From contig NZ_QGDD01000002.1 of the NCBI RefSeq assembly GCF_003160695.1, positions 186,001 through 250,000 on the forward strand: a stretch of 64,000 bases of DNA. Reading direction: 5' to 3'. The position numbers and the translations under genes were made by a program. Shown in pieces: positions 1 through 8,642 of this stretch. The stretch's first letter is position 1; every line of letters starts with the position of its first letter. The notes beneath the pieces are model-generated. The model ran no database searches, was not told the DNA's origin, and was given only the letters and a program-made list of their open reading frames with translations. This DNA is from Nocardioides silvaticus (GTDB taxonomy: Bacteria; Actinomycetota; Actinomycetes; Propionibacteriales; Nocardioidaceae).

Positions 1-2
1 CG

Positions 3-695
3 AGCTGGCTGTGGACCAACGGTGTCGCGTCGTTCTACGGCGGATCGACCCAGGTCCACCTCGGCCCCGGACCGGGCGTCGACCCCGTCCACCAGCAGTC
101 GCTGCGCGCGGCACTGCTGACCGGGGAGCGGCTCGAGATCACCGAGCCGGGGGAGTCCGAGGACTTCGGGCTCGACTGGCAGGATCCGCGGGCGCTGCGC
201 GAGAACGGCGATCGCGAGCCGACCGAGCCCTGGAGCTGGGCGGGGCCGGCGCGATCGGTCACCGGCCGCACCTGGGGCGGATGCATCGAGGTGCTCCAGT
301 GGATCCTCACCGCCGGGCGGTTCCCGGCCGATCCGCAGGTGCTCGAAGGCGGGGTCCTGCTGCTCGAGACGTCGGAGGAGGTGATCCCGGCGCGGGAGTT
401 CGGCTGGATCCTGCGCTCGCTCGGCGAACGCGGCCTGCTCGCCGCCGTCGACGCCGTCGTGGTCGGCCGCCCGCCGGCGTCGAGCCGAGAGCGACGCTCG
501 TCGGTCGAGGAGCGCCGGACCCACCGGGCGGAGCAGCGGGACACTGCGGTCCAGGCGCTACGGCACTACAACCCGGACGCGGTGGTCGTCGTCGGGCCAC
601 CGTTCGGCCACACCCGGCCGCAGTGGATCGTCCCGTACGGCGGGTCGATGACCGTCGACGGAACCGATCAGCGGCTCTACGCCGACTACGCCTAG
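3..695 (+). CDS. S66-family peptidase (LD-carboxypeptidase/MccF-like), 5' end missing
   Basis: The last 230 residues of a serine peptidase of family S66, which contains murein LD-carboxypeptidases and the microcin C immunity peptidase MccF. The frame is open from the left edge, so the N-terminal part with the nucleophile serine is outside the window. What is visible fits the family: GGCIEVLQWIL, around the motif carrying the catalytic Glu; a segment ending in VVVGRP; and PPFGHTRPQW, with the catalytic His in GHT-PQ. The product is probably cytoplasmic and cleaves amide bonds of peptidoglycan fragments or peptide-nucleotide antibiotics. Sequence alone does not separate the two roles. The next gene is convergent, 12 bases beyond the stop. 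Confidence 0.85.
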   Translation, partial: SWLWTNGVASFYGGSTQVHLGPGPGVDPVHQQSLRAALLTGERLEITEPGESEDFGLDWQDPRALRENGDREPTEPWSWAGPARSVTGRTWGGCIEVLQWILTAGRFPADPQVLEGGVLLLETSEEVIPAREFGWILRSLGERGLLAAVDAVVVGRPPASSRERRSSVEERRTHRAEQRDTAVQALRHYNPDAVVVVGPPFGHTRPQWIVPYGGSMTVDGTDQRLYADYA

Positions 696-707
696 CGGGC
701 CGGCGGG

Positions 708-1145
708 TCAGCCGGCCGCCCGTCGTACGAGCTCGGCGATCTGCTCCTCGGCTGCGGCGTCGAGCGGTCCGGTGATCGCGAACGACGTCGGCCACATCAC
801 GCCCTGGTCGAGGTGGGAGGCCTCCTCGAATCCCAGGGTGTTGTAGCGGGTGCCGTACTTGGCGGCGGAGTGGAAGAACACGACCACCTTGCCGTCGGCG
901 TTGGTCCACGCCGGCTGGCCGTACCACGTCTTCGGGCGGAGGTCGGGAGCTTCCTCGGTGACGATGAGGTGGATCCGTTCGGCGACGACGCGCTGGTCGT
1001 CCGGCATCGCCGCGATGCTCTTGAGGAGGTCGTCGAGCGCCGCCGCGGCCTTCTTGCCGCCCTTCTCCGCGCGCAGCTCCGCGGCGCGCTCCTTCATGGC
1101 AGCGCGCTCGACGTCGCTGAACCCGCCCGACCCGTTCTTCGTCAT
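708..1145 (-). CDS. DUF1801 domain protein
   Basis: A 145-residue soluble protein. Residues about 45-140 match the DUF1801 (YdhG-like) fold: PKTWYGQPAW, then a strand reading KVVVFFHSAAKYGTRYN, then a C-terminal helix. Some DUF1801 proteins have been called iron chaperones by analogy, but the biochemical role is not established. The N-terminal 40 residues are charged and probably helical. The ATG is preceded by GAGAGGA six bases upstream. A TAGGGT hexamer (plus-strand 1176-1181) about 30 bases upstream is a reasonable -10 element, so the gene probably has its own promoter with a short leader. Confidence 0.8.
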   Translation of the reverse strand: MTKNGSGGFSDVERAAMKERAAELRAEKGGKKAAAALDDLLKSIAAMPDDQRVVAERIHLIVTEEAPDLRPKTWYGQPAWTNADGKVVVFFHSAAKYGTRYNTLGFEEASHLDQGVMWPTSFAITGPLDAAAEEQIAELVRRAAG

Positions 1146-1175
1146 CTGCAGTCCTCTCGTCGTGGCTTCGACCCG

Positions 1176-1181
1176 ACCCTA
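1176..1181 (-). promoter_or_regulatory. -10 element for the DUF1801 gene
   Basis: On the minus strand these bases read TAGGGT, the TANNNT type seen at many genes in this window. The predicted transcription start is about 7 bases downstream, leaving a leader of about 25 bases that contains the GAGAGGA ribosome site. Confidence 0.5.
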
Positions 1182-1322
1182 GGAGCGCGTGGGCGCGGCT
1201 CGCTTCTCGATTCCTGATCGATGGCGACGGCGCCCGGCGACGTCAGGGCGAGCTGCGGCCGGGGTCGTCGAAGGTGATCTCGATCGTCGAGGACATCGCC
1301 GTGCCGGGGTCGGTGTCGCCGC

Positions 1323-1952
1323 TCAGATCCCGAGCCGCGCCTCGCGCAGCTGCGCGACGCTGTCGTCCGGACCTTCGAAGGTGAGGCCGCGCGTCTCCTG
1401 ACGGCCGTAGACGAAGAGCAGCAGCTCCTGCGGCTCGCCGGTCACGGTGACGGGGGCGGACCCGGCGCGCAGCGTCGAGGTGTCGCCGGTGTCGGAGCGG
1501 CGCGCGACGACCGGGACCCCGGCGGGCCGAACCAGGCCCTTCCCGGAGACGCGGACGACCCGCCAGAGCGCGTCCTGCTCCCCGGACGTGAGGGTGCGCG
1601 GCTCCCAGCCGGGGACGGCCCGGCGGACGTCCTCGTGGTGCACGAAGTACTCCGCGGTGTTGAGGGCCTGGTCGACCGCCTTCAGCGCTCCCATCGGGTT
1701 GCGGGCCTTCCGGACCTTCTCGACCAGCTCCTCGAACGTCTTCTTCTCGGCCGTGCGCGCGGTCGCGCGTTCGGTGACGCCTGCCAGCGCAGGCACGACG
1801 ACGCCCGCCGAGAGCGGGCTGTTCTCGCGGAGCACCAGGTGGGCCATCAGGTCGCGGACCGTCCAGTCCCCGCACAGCGTGGGAGCATCCGGACCTGCCT
1901 CGACGGCGAGGTCGCAGAGGCGGGCACGCTCGGCACGGGCGAAGGACGTCAT
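1323..1952 (-). CDS. TIGR03085-family metal-binding protein (DinB/mycothiol-dependent isomerase fold)
   Basis: A 209-residue protein of the four-helix DinB/MDMPI superfamily, here the actinobacterial TIGR03085 group. Metal ligands visible are His in LMAHLVLREN near residue 36 and the Glu and His residues in NTAEYFVHHEDVRRA near residue 102. The N-terminal helix with CGDWTVRDLMAH is the typical opening of mycothiol-dependent proteins, so a thiol-dependent or metal-dependent role is likely, but no substrate is known. The ATG lies 43 bases from the divergent small gene at 1996. The 177 bp downstream, to 1145, holds no convincing gene. Confidence 0.8.
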   Translation of the reverse strand: MTSFARAERARLCDLAVEAGPDAPTLCGDWTVRDLMAHLVLRENSPLSAGVVVPALAGVTERATARTAEKKTFEELVEKVRKARNPMGALKAVDQALNTAEYFVHHEDVRRAVPGWEPRTLTSGEQDALWRVVRVSGKGLVRPAGVPVVARRSDTGDTSTLRAGSAPVTVTGEPQELLLFVYGRQETRGLTFEGPDDSVAQLREARLGI

Positions 1953-1995
1953 GAGGGCAGGATTGCACGACGACCCGACCGGGAAGGACGCGACG

Positions 1996-2334
1996 GTGAC
2001 CAGCTACGAGGTGTACTCACCCGACGAGACCGCGACGCCGGCCCCCGAGGACGCGCACGGCGAGCGGTGGCGGGTCGCCATCGAGTACTCGAACAACGGA
2101 CAGGCGAAGCCCCCGACGATCGTCGGGGTCAGCGAGACCTACCACCTGACCCGGGACGAGGCGATGGCGGCGGCGCGGAAGCAGGCCTTCGAGTTCGACC
2201 CGCCCGACCCGTTCTCCCCGCAGGGCCGCACGGTCTACCGGGACGGCCCGGACGGGTTCCTGGTCATCATCCGCGGCGCGATGACGGTCTTCCACATGTC
2301 GGTCCGAGCGGTGCAATTCGTCGGGAGCGCCTGA
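1996..2334 (+). CDS. hypothetical protein, 112 aa
   Basis: A small soluble protein I do not recognise by name. It has an acidic N-terminus, a strand-like stretch WRVAIEYSNNGQ, a helix DEAMAAARKQAFEF, and the segment FLVIIRGAMTVFHMSVRAVQ near the C-terminus. The GTG start is preceded by GGGAAGGA (1981-1988) with a 7-base spacer. An in-frame ATG at 1951 would overlap the divergent gene and has no ribosome site, so I prefer the GTG. It has no signal peptide or membrane segment. Confidence 0.6.
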   Translation: MTSYEVYSPDETATPAPEDAHGERWRVAIEYSNNGQAKPPTIVGVSETYHLTRDEAMAAARKQAFEFDPPDPFSPQGRTVYRDGPDGFLVIIRGAMTVFHMSVRAVQFVGSA

Positions 2335-2355
2335 ACCGCTGTCCGACGCGGGGAA

Positions 2356-2361
2356 TACGCT
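2356..2361 (+). promoter_or_regulatory. -10 element for the ABC exporter/hisI operon
   Basis: TACGCT lies about 50 bases before the GTG at 2410, with a short leader and the purine-rich GACAGGAGCAGGA before the start codon. It would drive the two ABC genes, hisI and the Trp-associated membrane protein, which overlap one another. Confidence 0.4.
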
Positions 2362-2409
2362 GCACCCCCCGCCCGGTTGCGTGGGGCGACGGACAGGAGC
2401 AGGACCGAA

Positions 2410-4218
2410 GTGACGGACGAGCGGCAGAGTGGCGCCGGTACGACGGGCGCCGGCTTCGCCGTACTCTGGGTCGCGATCAAGCGGGAGCCCTGGATCTTCG
2501 GGATCTCCACCGTCGGCAGCCTCCTTTTCGGCGCGCTGACCGTGGCCGACGCGTGGGTGCTCGGCTGGTCCACCGACCACGTCGTGCTGCCGGCGTTCCG
2601 CGACGGCGAGATCGGCGCCGGGATGCTGTGGGCGGTGCTGGCGCTGTTCATGGGCGTCGCGATCCTGCGGGCCGTCGGCATCGTCGCCCGCAGGCTCGGG
2701 GCCGGCGTCATGCAGTACCGGATGCAGGCGCGCACCCGCCGCGCCGTCACCCGGCAGTACCTCTCGCTCCCCATGGAGTGGCACCAGCGGCACCCGACCG
2801 GCGAGCTGCTGTCCAACGCCAACTCCGACGTCGAGGCCGCGTGGGGCCCGATCGCGCCGCTGCCGATGGCCGTCGGCACCGTCGCGATGATGATCATCGC
2901 AGTCTTCCAGATGCTGTTCGCCGACCTCGTGCTCGCGCTCGTCGGCCTCCTCGTCTTCCCGCTGGTGATCGCGACCAACGTGGTCTACCAGCGGCTGGCG
3001 CAGGGCTGGGCCACCCGCGCCCAGCAGCTGCGCGCCGAGCTCAGCGAGATCGCGCACGAGTCGTTCGACGGCGCGATGGTGATCAAGACCCTCGGTCGTG
3101 AGCCGGAGGAGACCGCCCGGTTCCGGGCGATGGCCGAGGACCTGCGCGAGACGAACATCAAGGTCGGCCGGATCCGCGCCGCGTTCGACCCGACCCTCGC
3201 GGCGCTGCCCAACCTCGCGGTGCTGGTCGTGCTGGTGCTCGGCGTGCACCGCGTGCTCTCCGGCGCGACCGACGCCGGCGACGTGGTCACCGTCGCCTAC
3301 CTGCTCACCATCGTCTCGTTCCCGATCCGCTCCATCGGCTGGCTGCTCGGGGAGTTCCCCCGCAGCGTGGTCGGCTACCGCCGCGTCGACGCGGTGCTGC
3401 GCGCCTCCGGCAAGATGCCGTACGGCGACGCGGCGGCTCCCTTCTCCGAGGCCGGTGCGCTGCTGGAGGTCGAGGGCCTCCGCTACGGCTACCACGCCGA
3501 CCGGCCGCTGCTCCGCGACGTGACCTTCACCGTCGAGCCCGGGCGCACGGTCGCCCTCGTCGGTGCGACAGCGTCCGGCAAGAGCACGCTCACCAACCTG
3601 CTGAGCCGCCTGGTGGACGTCGACGCCGGCGGCATCCGCGTCGACGGCATCGACCTGCGCGACCTCGCCCGCGGGGAGCTGGCCGAGGTGCTGGCCGTCG
3701 TGCCGCAGACCGCGTTCCTCTTCGACGACACCGTTCGCGGCAACGTCACGCTCGGCGCCGACGTGGCCGACGACGAGGTCTGGGCAGCGCTGCGCACCGC
3801 CCAGGCCGACGGCTTCGTCGCCGCTCTTCCCGACGGGCTCGACACCCGGCTCGGCGAGCGCGGCACGTCCCTCTCCGGCGGGCAGCGGCAGCGGATCTCG
3901 CTGGCTCGGGCACTGGTGCGCCGGCCGCGGCTGCTCGTCCTCGACGATGCCACCTCCGCCGTCGACCCCGAGGTGGAGGCCCGGATCCTCGCCGCGTTGA
4001 AGGGGGCGGGGGGCGACTCGACGCTGGTCGTCGTCGCCTACCGCAAGGCGACGATCGGGCTCGCCGACGAGGTGCTGTTCCTCTCCGACGGCGAGATCGT
4101 CGATCGCGGACCCCACCGGGAGCTGGTGGCGCGCAACGACGACTACGCGCGCCTCGTCAACGCCTACGAGCAGCAGGACCACCCGCTCGGCGAGCCCGAG
4201 GAGGTGGTGGCGCCGTGA
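2410..4218 (+). CDS. ABC exporter half-transporter with degenerate nucleotide-binding site (subunit 1)
   Basis: A 602-residue type IV ABC exporter with about six membrane helices in residues 20-310 and an ATPase domain from about 355. Walker A is GATASGKST (from G385) and the signature is a perfect LSGGQRQ (from L488). The residue after the Walker B Asp is Asp513 instead of the catalytic Glu, and the H-loop His is replaced by Tyr544 (VVVAYRKAT). The ATP site formed by its own Walker motifs is therefore expected to hydrolyse poorly, as in heterodimeric exporters such as TM287/288 or LmrCD. GTG at 2410 is chosen because purine-rich sequence precedes it. The gene overlaps the partner subunit by 4 bases. 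The substrate is unknown; drugs or lipids are typical for the family. Confidence 0.9.
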   Translation: MTDERQSGAGTTGAGFAVLWVAIKREPWIFGISTVGSLLFGALTVADAWVLGWSTDHVVLPAFRDGEIGAGMLWAVLALFMGVAILRAVGIVARRLGAGVMQYRMQARTRRAVTRQYLSLPMEWHQRHPTGELLSNANSDVEAAWGPIAPLPMAVGTVAMMIIAVFQMLFADLVLALVGLLVFPLVIATNVVYQRLAQGWATRAQQLRAELSEIAHESFDGAMVIKTLGREPEETARFRAMAEDLRETNIKVGRIRAAFDPTLAALPNLAVLVVLVLGVHRVLSGATDAGDVVTVAYLLTIVSFPIRSIGWLLGEFPRSVVGYRRVDAVLRASGKMPYGDAAAPFSEAGALLEVEGLRYGYHADRPLLRDVTFTVEPGRTVALVGATASGKSTLTNLLSRLVDVDAGGIRVDGIDLRDLARGELAEVLAVVPQTAFLFDDTVRGNVTLGADVADDEVWAALRTAQADGFVAALPDGLDTRLGERGTSLSGGQRQRISLARALVRRPRLLVLDDATSAVDPEVEARILAALKGAGGDSTLVVVAYRKATIGLADEVLFLSDGEIVDRGPHRELVARNDDYARLVNAYEQQDHPLGEPEEVVAP

Positions 4219-6005
4219 CCATGCTCGACACCGGCGAGGACCTCGGCGCCATGGAGACCATCCGCCGCGGCATCTCCCACTCGCCCGAACTGACCGAGGG
4301 CATCGGGAAGACGCTCGCGCTCGCCGTCCTCGCCTCGGTCGGCCAGGTCATCGTCCCGATCGCGGTGCAGCAGACCATCGACCGCGGCCTGCGCGGGCCC
4401 GGTGGGCCGGACGCCGCCTTCACCACCTGGCTGGCGATCGCGGCGGCCGTCGCGATCGTCGTGACCAGCTGGGCGTCGTACGCCATGACGGCGCGGCTGT
4501 TCTCGACCTCCGAGCGCGGCCTGGCGACGTTGCGGGTCAAGGCCTTCCGCCACGTCCACGACCTCCCGCTGCTGACGCAGAACACCGAGCGCCGCGGGGC
4601 GCTGGTGTCCCGGGTGACCAGCGACGTCGACCAGGTGAGCCAGTTCCTCGTCTTCGGCGGCCTGCTCTTCATCGTCAGCATCGGGCAGATCCTGGTCGCG
4701 ACCGTCGTGATGGTGGTCTACAGCTGGCAGCTCGCGCTGGTCGTGTGGATCTGCTTCGCGCCCCTGTTCTTGAGCCTGCGCTACTTCCAGCGCAAGCTGT
4801 CGGCGGCCTACGCGACCGTTCGCCGCCAGGTCGGCGTGATGCTGTCCGCGATCTCCGAGCCCGTGGTCGGCGCCGCGGTGGTCCGCTCCTACGCCGTCGA
4901 GGCCCGGACCCAGGAGCGCATCGACGCGGCGGTGGCGAAGCACCAGGCGGCCTCGACCCGCGCCCAGGGCTTCACGGCGTTCTCGTTCTCGCTCGGCGGC
5001 CTGTCCGCCGGCCTCGCCAACGCCGGCGTGCTGGTCGTCGGGATCTGGCTCGGGCAGGGCCGGCTCTGGGCGCACGACATCACCGCCGGTGAGGTGCTGG
5101 CGTTCGCCTTCCTCGTCACCCTGTTCGTCGGACCGGTGCAGTTCGGCACCCAGGTGCTCACCGACGCCCAGAACGCGATCGCCGGGTGGCGCCGCGTGAT
5201 CGGCATCCTCGACACACCGGCCGACCTGGTCGACCCCGGCCCCGACGGCACGGTGCTGCCCGAGGGTGCCCTCGACGTCAGGTTCGACGGCGTCACCTTC
5301 TCCTACCCGGGCGGCCCGCCCGTGCTCCGCGAGATCGACCTCGCGATCCCGGCCGGGCGCCGGGTCGCGGTCGTCGGCGAGACCGGGTCGGGCAAGTCCA
5401 CCTTGGCCAAGCTGCTGACCCGGCTGATGGACCCCACCGAGGGGCGGGTCCTGCTCGACGGCATCGACCTGCGCGACATCACCGAGGAGTCGCTGCGGTC
5501 CAGCGTGGTGCTGGTGCCGCAGGAGGGGTTCCTCTTCGACGACACGCTCGCGGCGAACGCGCGCTACGGCCGGCTCGACGCGAGCGAGGAGGAGATCACC
5601 GCGGCCGCCGCCGAGCTCGGTCTCGGCGACTGGCTCGCCGGGCTGCCCGACGGTCTCGCGACCCGGGTCGGTCAGCGCGGGGAGTCGCTCTCGGCGGGGG
5701 AGCGGCAGCTGGTCGCGCTGGTCAGGGCCCAGCTCGCCGACCCCGACCTGCTGGTGCTCGACGAGGCCACCAGCGCGGTCGACCCCGAGCTGGAGACCAG
5801 GATCGGGCGTGCGCTCGACCGGCTGATGACCGGCCGCACCTCGGTCACGATCGCGCACCGGCTGTCGACCGCCGAGGCCGCGGACGAGGTGGTCGTGGTC
5901 GACCGCGGCCGGATCGTGCAGCGCGGACCGCACACGGAGCTGGCCCGCGAGCAGGGGTCGGTCTACGCGGGACTGCACGCGTCCTGGGTCGCGCAGCACG
6001 GATAA
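4215..6005 (+). CDS. ABC exporter half-transporter, catalytic partner (subunit 2)
   Basis: A 596-residue partner of the preceding gene with the same layout: membrane domain in residues about 30-320 and ATPase domain from about 350. Its Walker A (GETGSGKST), catalytic Glu517 (LVLDEATSA) and H-loop His548 (IAHRLST) are intact. Its signature is LSAGE (L492-E496) instead of LSGGQ. In the heterodimer this altered signature faces the defective Walker site of subunit 1, so one composite ATP site is degenerate and the other canonical. The GTG start overlaps the upstream stop codon (GTGA), which supports translational coupling and 1:1 assembly. The stop overlaps the hisI start. Confidence 0.9.
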   Translation: MTMLDTGEDLGAMETIRRGISHSPELTEGIGKTLALAVLASVGQVIVPIAVQQTIDRGLRGPGGPDAAFTTWLAIAAAVAIVVTSWASYAMTARLFSTSERGLATLRVKAFRHVHDLPLLTQNTERRGALVSRVTSDVDQVSQFLVFGGLLFIVSIGQILVATVVMVVYSWQLALVVWICFAPLFLSLRYFQRKLSAAYATVRRQVGVMLSAISEPVVGAAVVRSYAVEARTQERIDAAVAKHQAASTRAQGFTAFSFSLGGLSAGLANAGVLVVGIWLGQGRLWAHDITAGEVLAFAFLVTLFVGPVQFGTQVLTDAQNAIAGWRRVIGILDTPADLVDPGPDGTVLPEGALDVRFDGVTFSYPGGPPVLREIDLAIPAGRRVAVVGETGSGKSTLAKLLTRLMDPTEGRVLLDGIDLRDITEESLRSSVVLVPQEGFLFDDTLAANARYGRLDASEEEITAAAAELGLGDWLAGLPDGLATRVGQRGESLSAGERQLVALVRAQLADPDLLVLDEATSAVDPELETRIGRALDRLMTGRTSVTIAHRLSTAEAADEVVVVDRGRIVQRGPHTELAREQGSVYAGLHASWVAQHG

Positions 6006-6364
6006 TGGGCCGGGTGACCTCTTCCGATCCCGGCCTCGATCCCGCCGTCGCCGCCCGGCTCACGCGCAACGACGCCGGCCTGCTCCCGGCGATCGTCCAG
6101 CAGCACGACACCGGTGAGGTGCTGATGCTGGCGTGGATGGACGACGAGGCGCTGCACCGCAGCCTGACGACCGGCCGCGCGACGTACTGGAGCCGCTCGC
6201 GGCAGGAGTACTGGGTCAAGGGCGAGACGTCCGGCAACAAGCAGCACGTCAAGGAGATCCGGCTCGACTGCGACGGCGACACGCTGCTCCTGAAGGTCGA
6301 CCAGGAGGGTCCGGCCTGCCACACCGGCACCCGCACCTGCTTCGACGACGGGCTCCTCGGATGA
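6005..6364 (+). CDS. hisI: phosphoribosyl-AMP cyclohydrolase
   Basis: A 119-residue HisI, the enzyme that opens the adenine ring of phosphoribosyl-AMP in step 3 of histidine synthesis. Diagnostic motifs are [10 protein letters not shown], the Cys in LDCDGD, and CHTGTRTCF; these Cys residues bind the catalytic zinc. There is no fused HisE domain, so the pyrophosphohydrolase must be encoded elsewhere. The ATG at 6005 shares its A with the upstream TAA; an internal GTG at 6014 is an alternative. The stop overlaps the next gene (ATGA). No other his gene is in the window. Confidence 0.92.
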   Translation: MGRVTSSDPGLDPAVAARLTRNDAGLLPAIVQQHDTGEVLMLAWMDDEALHRSLTTGRATYWSRSRQEYWVKGETSGNKQHVKEIRLDCDGDTLLLKVDQEGPACHTGTRTCFDDGLLG

Positions 6365-6987
6365 CCACGCCCGATCCGGGCACGGACCTGCGCGCGGAGC
6401 CGCGCGCCGCCCGCACCTTCTGGCCGGTCGCGATCCTCGGGATCGCGGCGAGCGGGCTGGTGGCGCTCGCGGGTCATCGGGCGCTGATGCAGGTCCAGCC
6501 GCAGCACCTCGAGCAGCTGGGTGCCGGCGCCATCGCGCAGGGCGACAACGTCAAGGAGCTGCCGCTGGCCGGCGCCTTCGGCCTGGTGATGCTGGCCTGC
6601 TGGGGCGTCGTCCTCGTCACCCGGCGGGTCACCCGCCGGATCCTCGCCGCCCTGGCCGCGCTCGCGTCGGCGGGGGTCCTGGTGGTGCTGGTGATCGAGG
6701 GGTTCGCCAAGCGCGAGGACGTCGAGATCGAGCTGCACGCGCCGATCGAGTACACGGGGTGGTTCTGGCTCGCGCTCGTCGCCTCGGTGCCGGCGCTGGC
6801 GGCCGCCGTGGCCGCGTTCCGCCTGGCTCCTGACTGGCCCGAGATGGGCGCGCGGTACGACGCCCCGTCCGGTCAGGGCGCGGCCCCGACCCGCGACTCC
6901 GAGACCCCGGTCGAGGAGCGCACCAGTCTCGACCTGTGGAGGTCCATGGACGAGGGGGAGGACCCGACGGACGAGGCCCCCCACTAG
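6361..6987 (+). CDS. Trp biosynthesis-associated membrane protein (TIGR02234/Trp_oprn_chp)
   Basis: A 208-residue membrane protein with helices at about 20-40, 65-83, 88-108 and 128-150. The C-terminal tail ends with [15 protein letters not shown], a pattern typical of TIGR02234 proteins that sit in actinobacterial trp operons. The function is unknown. In many relatives trpE lies between hisI and this gene; here the two overlap directly by 4 bases and no trpE is present, so the association has been separated. Confidence 0.8.
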   Translation: MTTPDPGTDLRAEPRAARTFWPVAILGIAASGLVALAGHRALMQVQPQHLEQLGAGAIAQGDNVKELPLAGAFGLVMLACWGVVLVTRRVTRRILAALAALASAGVLVVLVIEGFAKREDVEIELHAPIEYTGWFWLALVASVPALAAAVAAFRLAPDWPEMGARYDAPSGQGAAPTRDSETPVEERTSLDLWRSMDEGEDPTDEAPH

Positions 6988-6990
6988 ACT
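6985..6990 (+). promoter_or_regulatory. -10 element for the HGxxPAAW gene
   Basis: TAGACT overlaps the TAG stop of the upstream gene. The predicted start point is near 6998, giving a leader of about 25 bases that contains GAGGAG before the ATG at 7024. Confidence 0.45.
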
Positions 6991-7023
6991 TCCCGACGTC
7001 ACCGGAACCCGAGGAGCGCCTGC

Positions 7024-7224
7024 ATGTCTGACAACCACGGCAACACCCCCGCAGCCTGGACCGCCGTCGTCGTGGCGCTGGCCGGCTTCGTCGTGGGCGG
7101 CGTGGGGCTGATGCTCGACCCGATCAGCTACGTGGTGTTCTGGATCGGCGTCGCCATCGTGCTGCTCGCGGCCGTCGTCTTCGTCGCGATGGACAAGGCC
7201 GGCCTGCACCAGAGCAGTCACTGA
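7024..7224 (+). CDS. HGxxPAAW-family small membrane protein
   Basis: A 66-residue protein with the family signature HGNTPAAW at residues 5-12 followed by two membrane helices (about 13-32 and 38-56) and a short polar tail. Members of this actinobacterial family are found in trp gene neighbourhoods; their role is unknown. GAGGAG lies about 7 bases before the ATG. It is followed at 13 bases by the DUF2752 gene, so the two are probably co-transcribed. Confidence 0.85.
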   Translation: MSDNHGNTPAAWTAVVVALAGFVVGGVGLMLDPISYVVFWIGVAIVLLAAVVFVAMDKAGLHQSSH

Positions 7225-7237
7225 CGCCGGCGTCATC

Positions 7238-7675
7238 GTGAGCACCGCCGCCCTCGACCGCTCCGGGAACGGTGCGCGCTGGCGGCGGATGGTGCCCCCG
7301 GCGCTGGTGGTCGGCGGCCTCGCCGCGGCGACCGTCGCGCTGCACCTCCGCGACCCGCACGAGCAGGGCACCTGGGGCATCTGCCCCACCAAGGCCGTGT
7401 TCGGGGTCGAGTGCCCCGGGTGCGGCGGGCTGCGCGCGGTCAACGACCTGACCAACCTGCAGGTCGTCGAGGCCGCGTCGAGCAACCTGCTGTTCGTGGC
7501 GGCGATCCCGCTGCTCGTCTACGTGTTCGCCCGCTGGAGCATCGGCCGGTGGCGCGGCCGCGCGTGGGACCCGTCGGAGCGGGCGATGACCTTCTCCGGC
7601 ATGGCGTTGATCGCCGTGATGGCGGTCTTCACCGTGCTGCGGAACACGCCGGCGGGATCATGGCTGGCGCCCTGA
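7238..7675 (+). CDS. DUF2752 membrane protein
   Basis: A 145-residue membrane protein with the DUF2752 hallmark: a Cys-rich loop with ICPTK and then ECPGCGGLRAVNDL after the first helix, followed by two more helices. The Cys pairs suggest a metal or redox site, but no function is established. The GTG start is 13 bases after the preceding gene. It ends convergently 16 bases from a DUF4190 gene. Confidence 0.82.
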   Translation: MSTAALDRSGNGARWRRMVPPALVVGGLAAATVALHLRDPHEQGTWGICPTKAVFGVECPGCGGLRAVNDLTNLQVVEAASSNLLFVAAIPLLVYVFARWSIGRWRGRAWDPSERAMTFSGMALIAVMAVFTVLRNTPAGSWLAP

Positions 7676-7691
7676 CCCCGCCGACGTCCGG

Positions 7692-8117
7692 TCAGCCGAA
7701 GTAGAAGTACGAGGCGTCGGTCGCCAGGATCAGGACCCAGTTCAGGATGCCGAGTGCCATCCCGACGGCACCGAGGATCAAGCCTGCGAGCGCCAGTCCG
7801 GCACCCTTCTTGGTCCCCTGCGACTGGTTGATCTCGTTCCTTCCGAGGAAGCCGAGGATCAGCGCTGCGATGCTGAAGATGAACCACCCGCAGCACAGGA
7901 TCCCGAGGATGCCGGTGACGAGCGAGATGATCGCCATGACCGACGTGCTCTGCTGCGGACCGAAGCCAGGAGGCTGGCCGTAGCCGCCGTACCCGCCGCC
8001 GGGCGGCGGACCGCCGTAGCCGCCGTACCCGCCGCCGGGCGGGGGAGCGCCGTACCCACCACCGCCGGGAGGCGGCGGGGGCGGCGGACTGCCGTACGGG
8101 GGAGGTTCGTTGCTCAC
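7692..8117 (-). CDS. DUF4190 protein with Gly/Pro/Tyr-rich N-terminus (paralogue 1)
   Basis: A 141-residue protein. Residues 1-56 are a low-complexity cytoplasmic tail made of Pro runs and GGGYGGYG-type repeats. Residues about 58-135 form two hydrophobic hairpins of the DUF4190 type, with an ILCCGWFIFS turn and GFLGRNEI. The GTG start has AAGGGC about 8 bases upstream. The next gene upstream encodes a shorter paralogue with the same Pro-Gly head and the same style of ribosome site, so this looks like a local duplication. Such tails may mediate membrane clustering; that is inference. Confidence 0.75.
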   Translation of the reverse strand: MSNEPPPYGSPPPPPPPGGGGYGAPPPGGGYGGYGGPPPGGGYGGYGQPPGFGPQQSTSVMAIISLVTGILGILCCGWFIFSIAALILGFLGRNEINQSQGTKKGAGLALAGLILGAVGMALGILNWVLILATDASYFYFG

Positions 8118-8193
8118 GTGGTGCCCTTCGTGACGGCCCGGACCGGTTCCGGGACGGGCTGGCGAGCCTAGCCGCCGGCACCGGCCCGGTGAG

Positions 8194-8514
8194 TCAGCTG
8201 GATGCCAGGAGCACGAAGAACAGCAGGTAGAACACCAGGCCGAGCGCGGTGAGGATGGTGCCGACCATGCCGAGGATGCGGCCGATCTTGACGGTGCTCG
8301 TCGGTGCGTACTGGCCCGCGTCGATCTCCGCCTGCGCCTTGTTGCCCATGATCCAGGCGACGATCGCGGCGATACCGCAGCACACCAGTCCCACGATGCC
8401 CAGGATCAGGATCGTGGTGCCCTGGGGGTGCTCGGCCTGGCCGCCGCCGCCGTAAGCGGGCTGCGGGGCGCCGTAGCCGCCTCCGGGCGGCGGGGGAGGC
8501 TGGTTGTAGCTCAC
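8194..8514 (-). CDS. DUF4190-like protein (paralogue 2)
   Basis: A 106-residue relative of the downstream gene, with a 30-residue Pro/Gly/Tyr head, then a hydrophobic hairpin around VCCGIAAIVAWIMGNKA and a second helix pair near the C-terminus. GTG at 8514 is chosen because GAAGGG precedes it and because the protein then begins SYNQPPPPP, like its paralogue. A longer frame reaching 8586 would run into the trpC promoter region. It is transcribed divergently from trpC. Confidence 0.68.
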   Translation of the reverse strand: MSYNQPPPPPGGGYGAPQPAYGGGGQAEHPQGTTILILGIVGLVCCGIAAIVAWIMGNKAQAEIDAGQYAPTSTVKIGRILGMVGTILTALGLVFYLLFFVLLASS

Positions 8515-8642
8515 GCGGGAACACCCTTCGTCGGAGCCCGGTCGGATCCCGGGCGGTGTCGTGACGATATCCATCCCGTGGGACACTGGAAACCCGTCGA
8601 TCGAACGGATTCGAGCGGGGAAGACGAGCTCATGGAGGGAAG

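Noticed and set aside
1243..1322. A 17-codon frame on the minus strand (starting MSSTIEITFDD) between the DUF1801 and TIGR03085 genes
   Set aside because: It has no ribosome site and is too short to judge. It could be a remnant but cannot be supported.
2017..4182. Long minus-strand frames opposite the ABC exporter and hisI
   Set aside because: They mirror genes with full Walker motifs and show no family pattern of their own.
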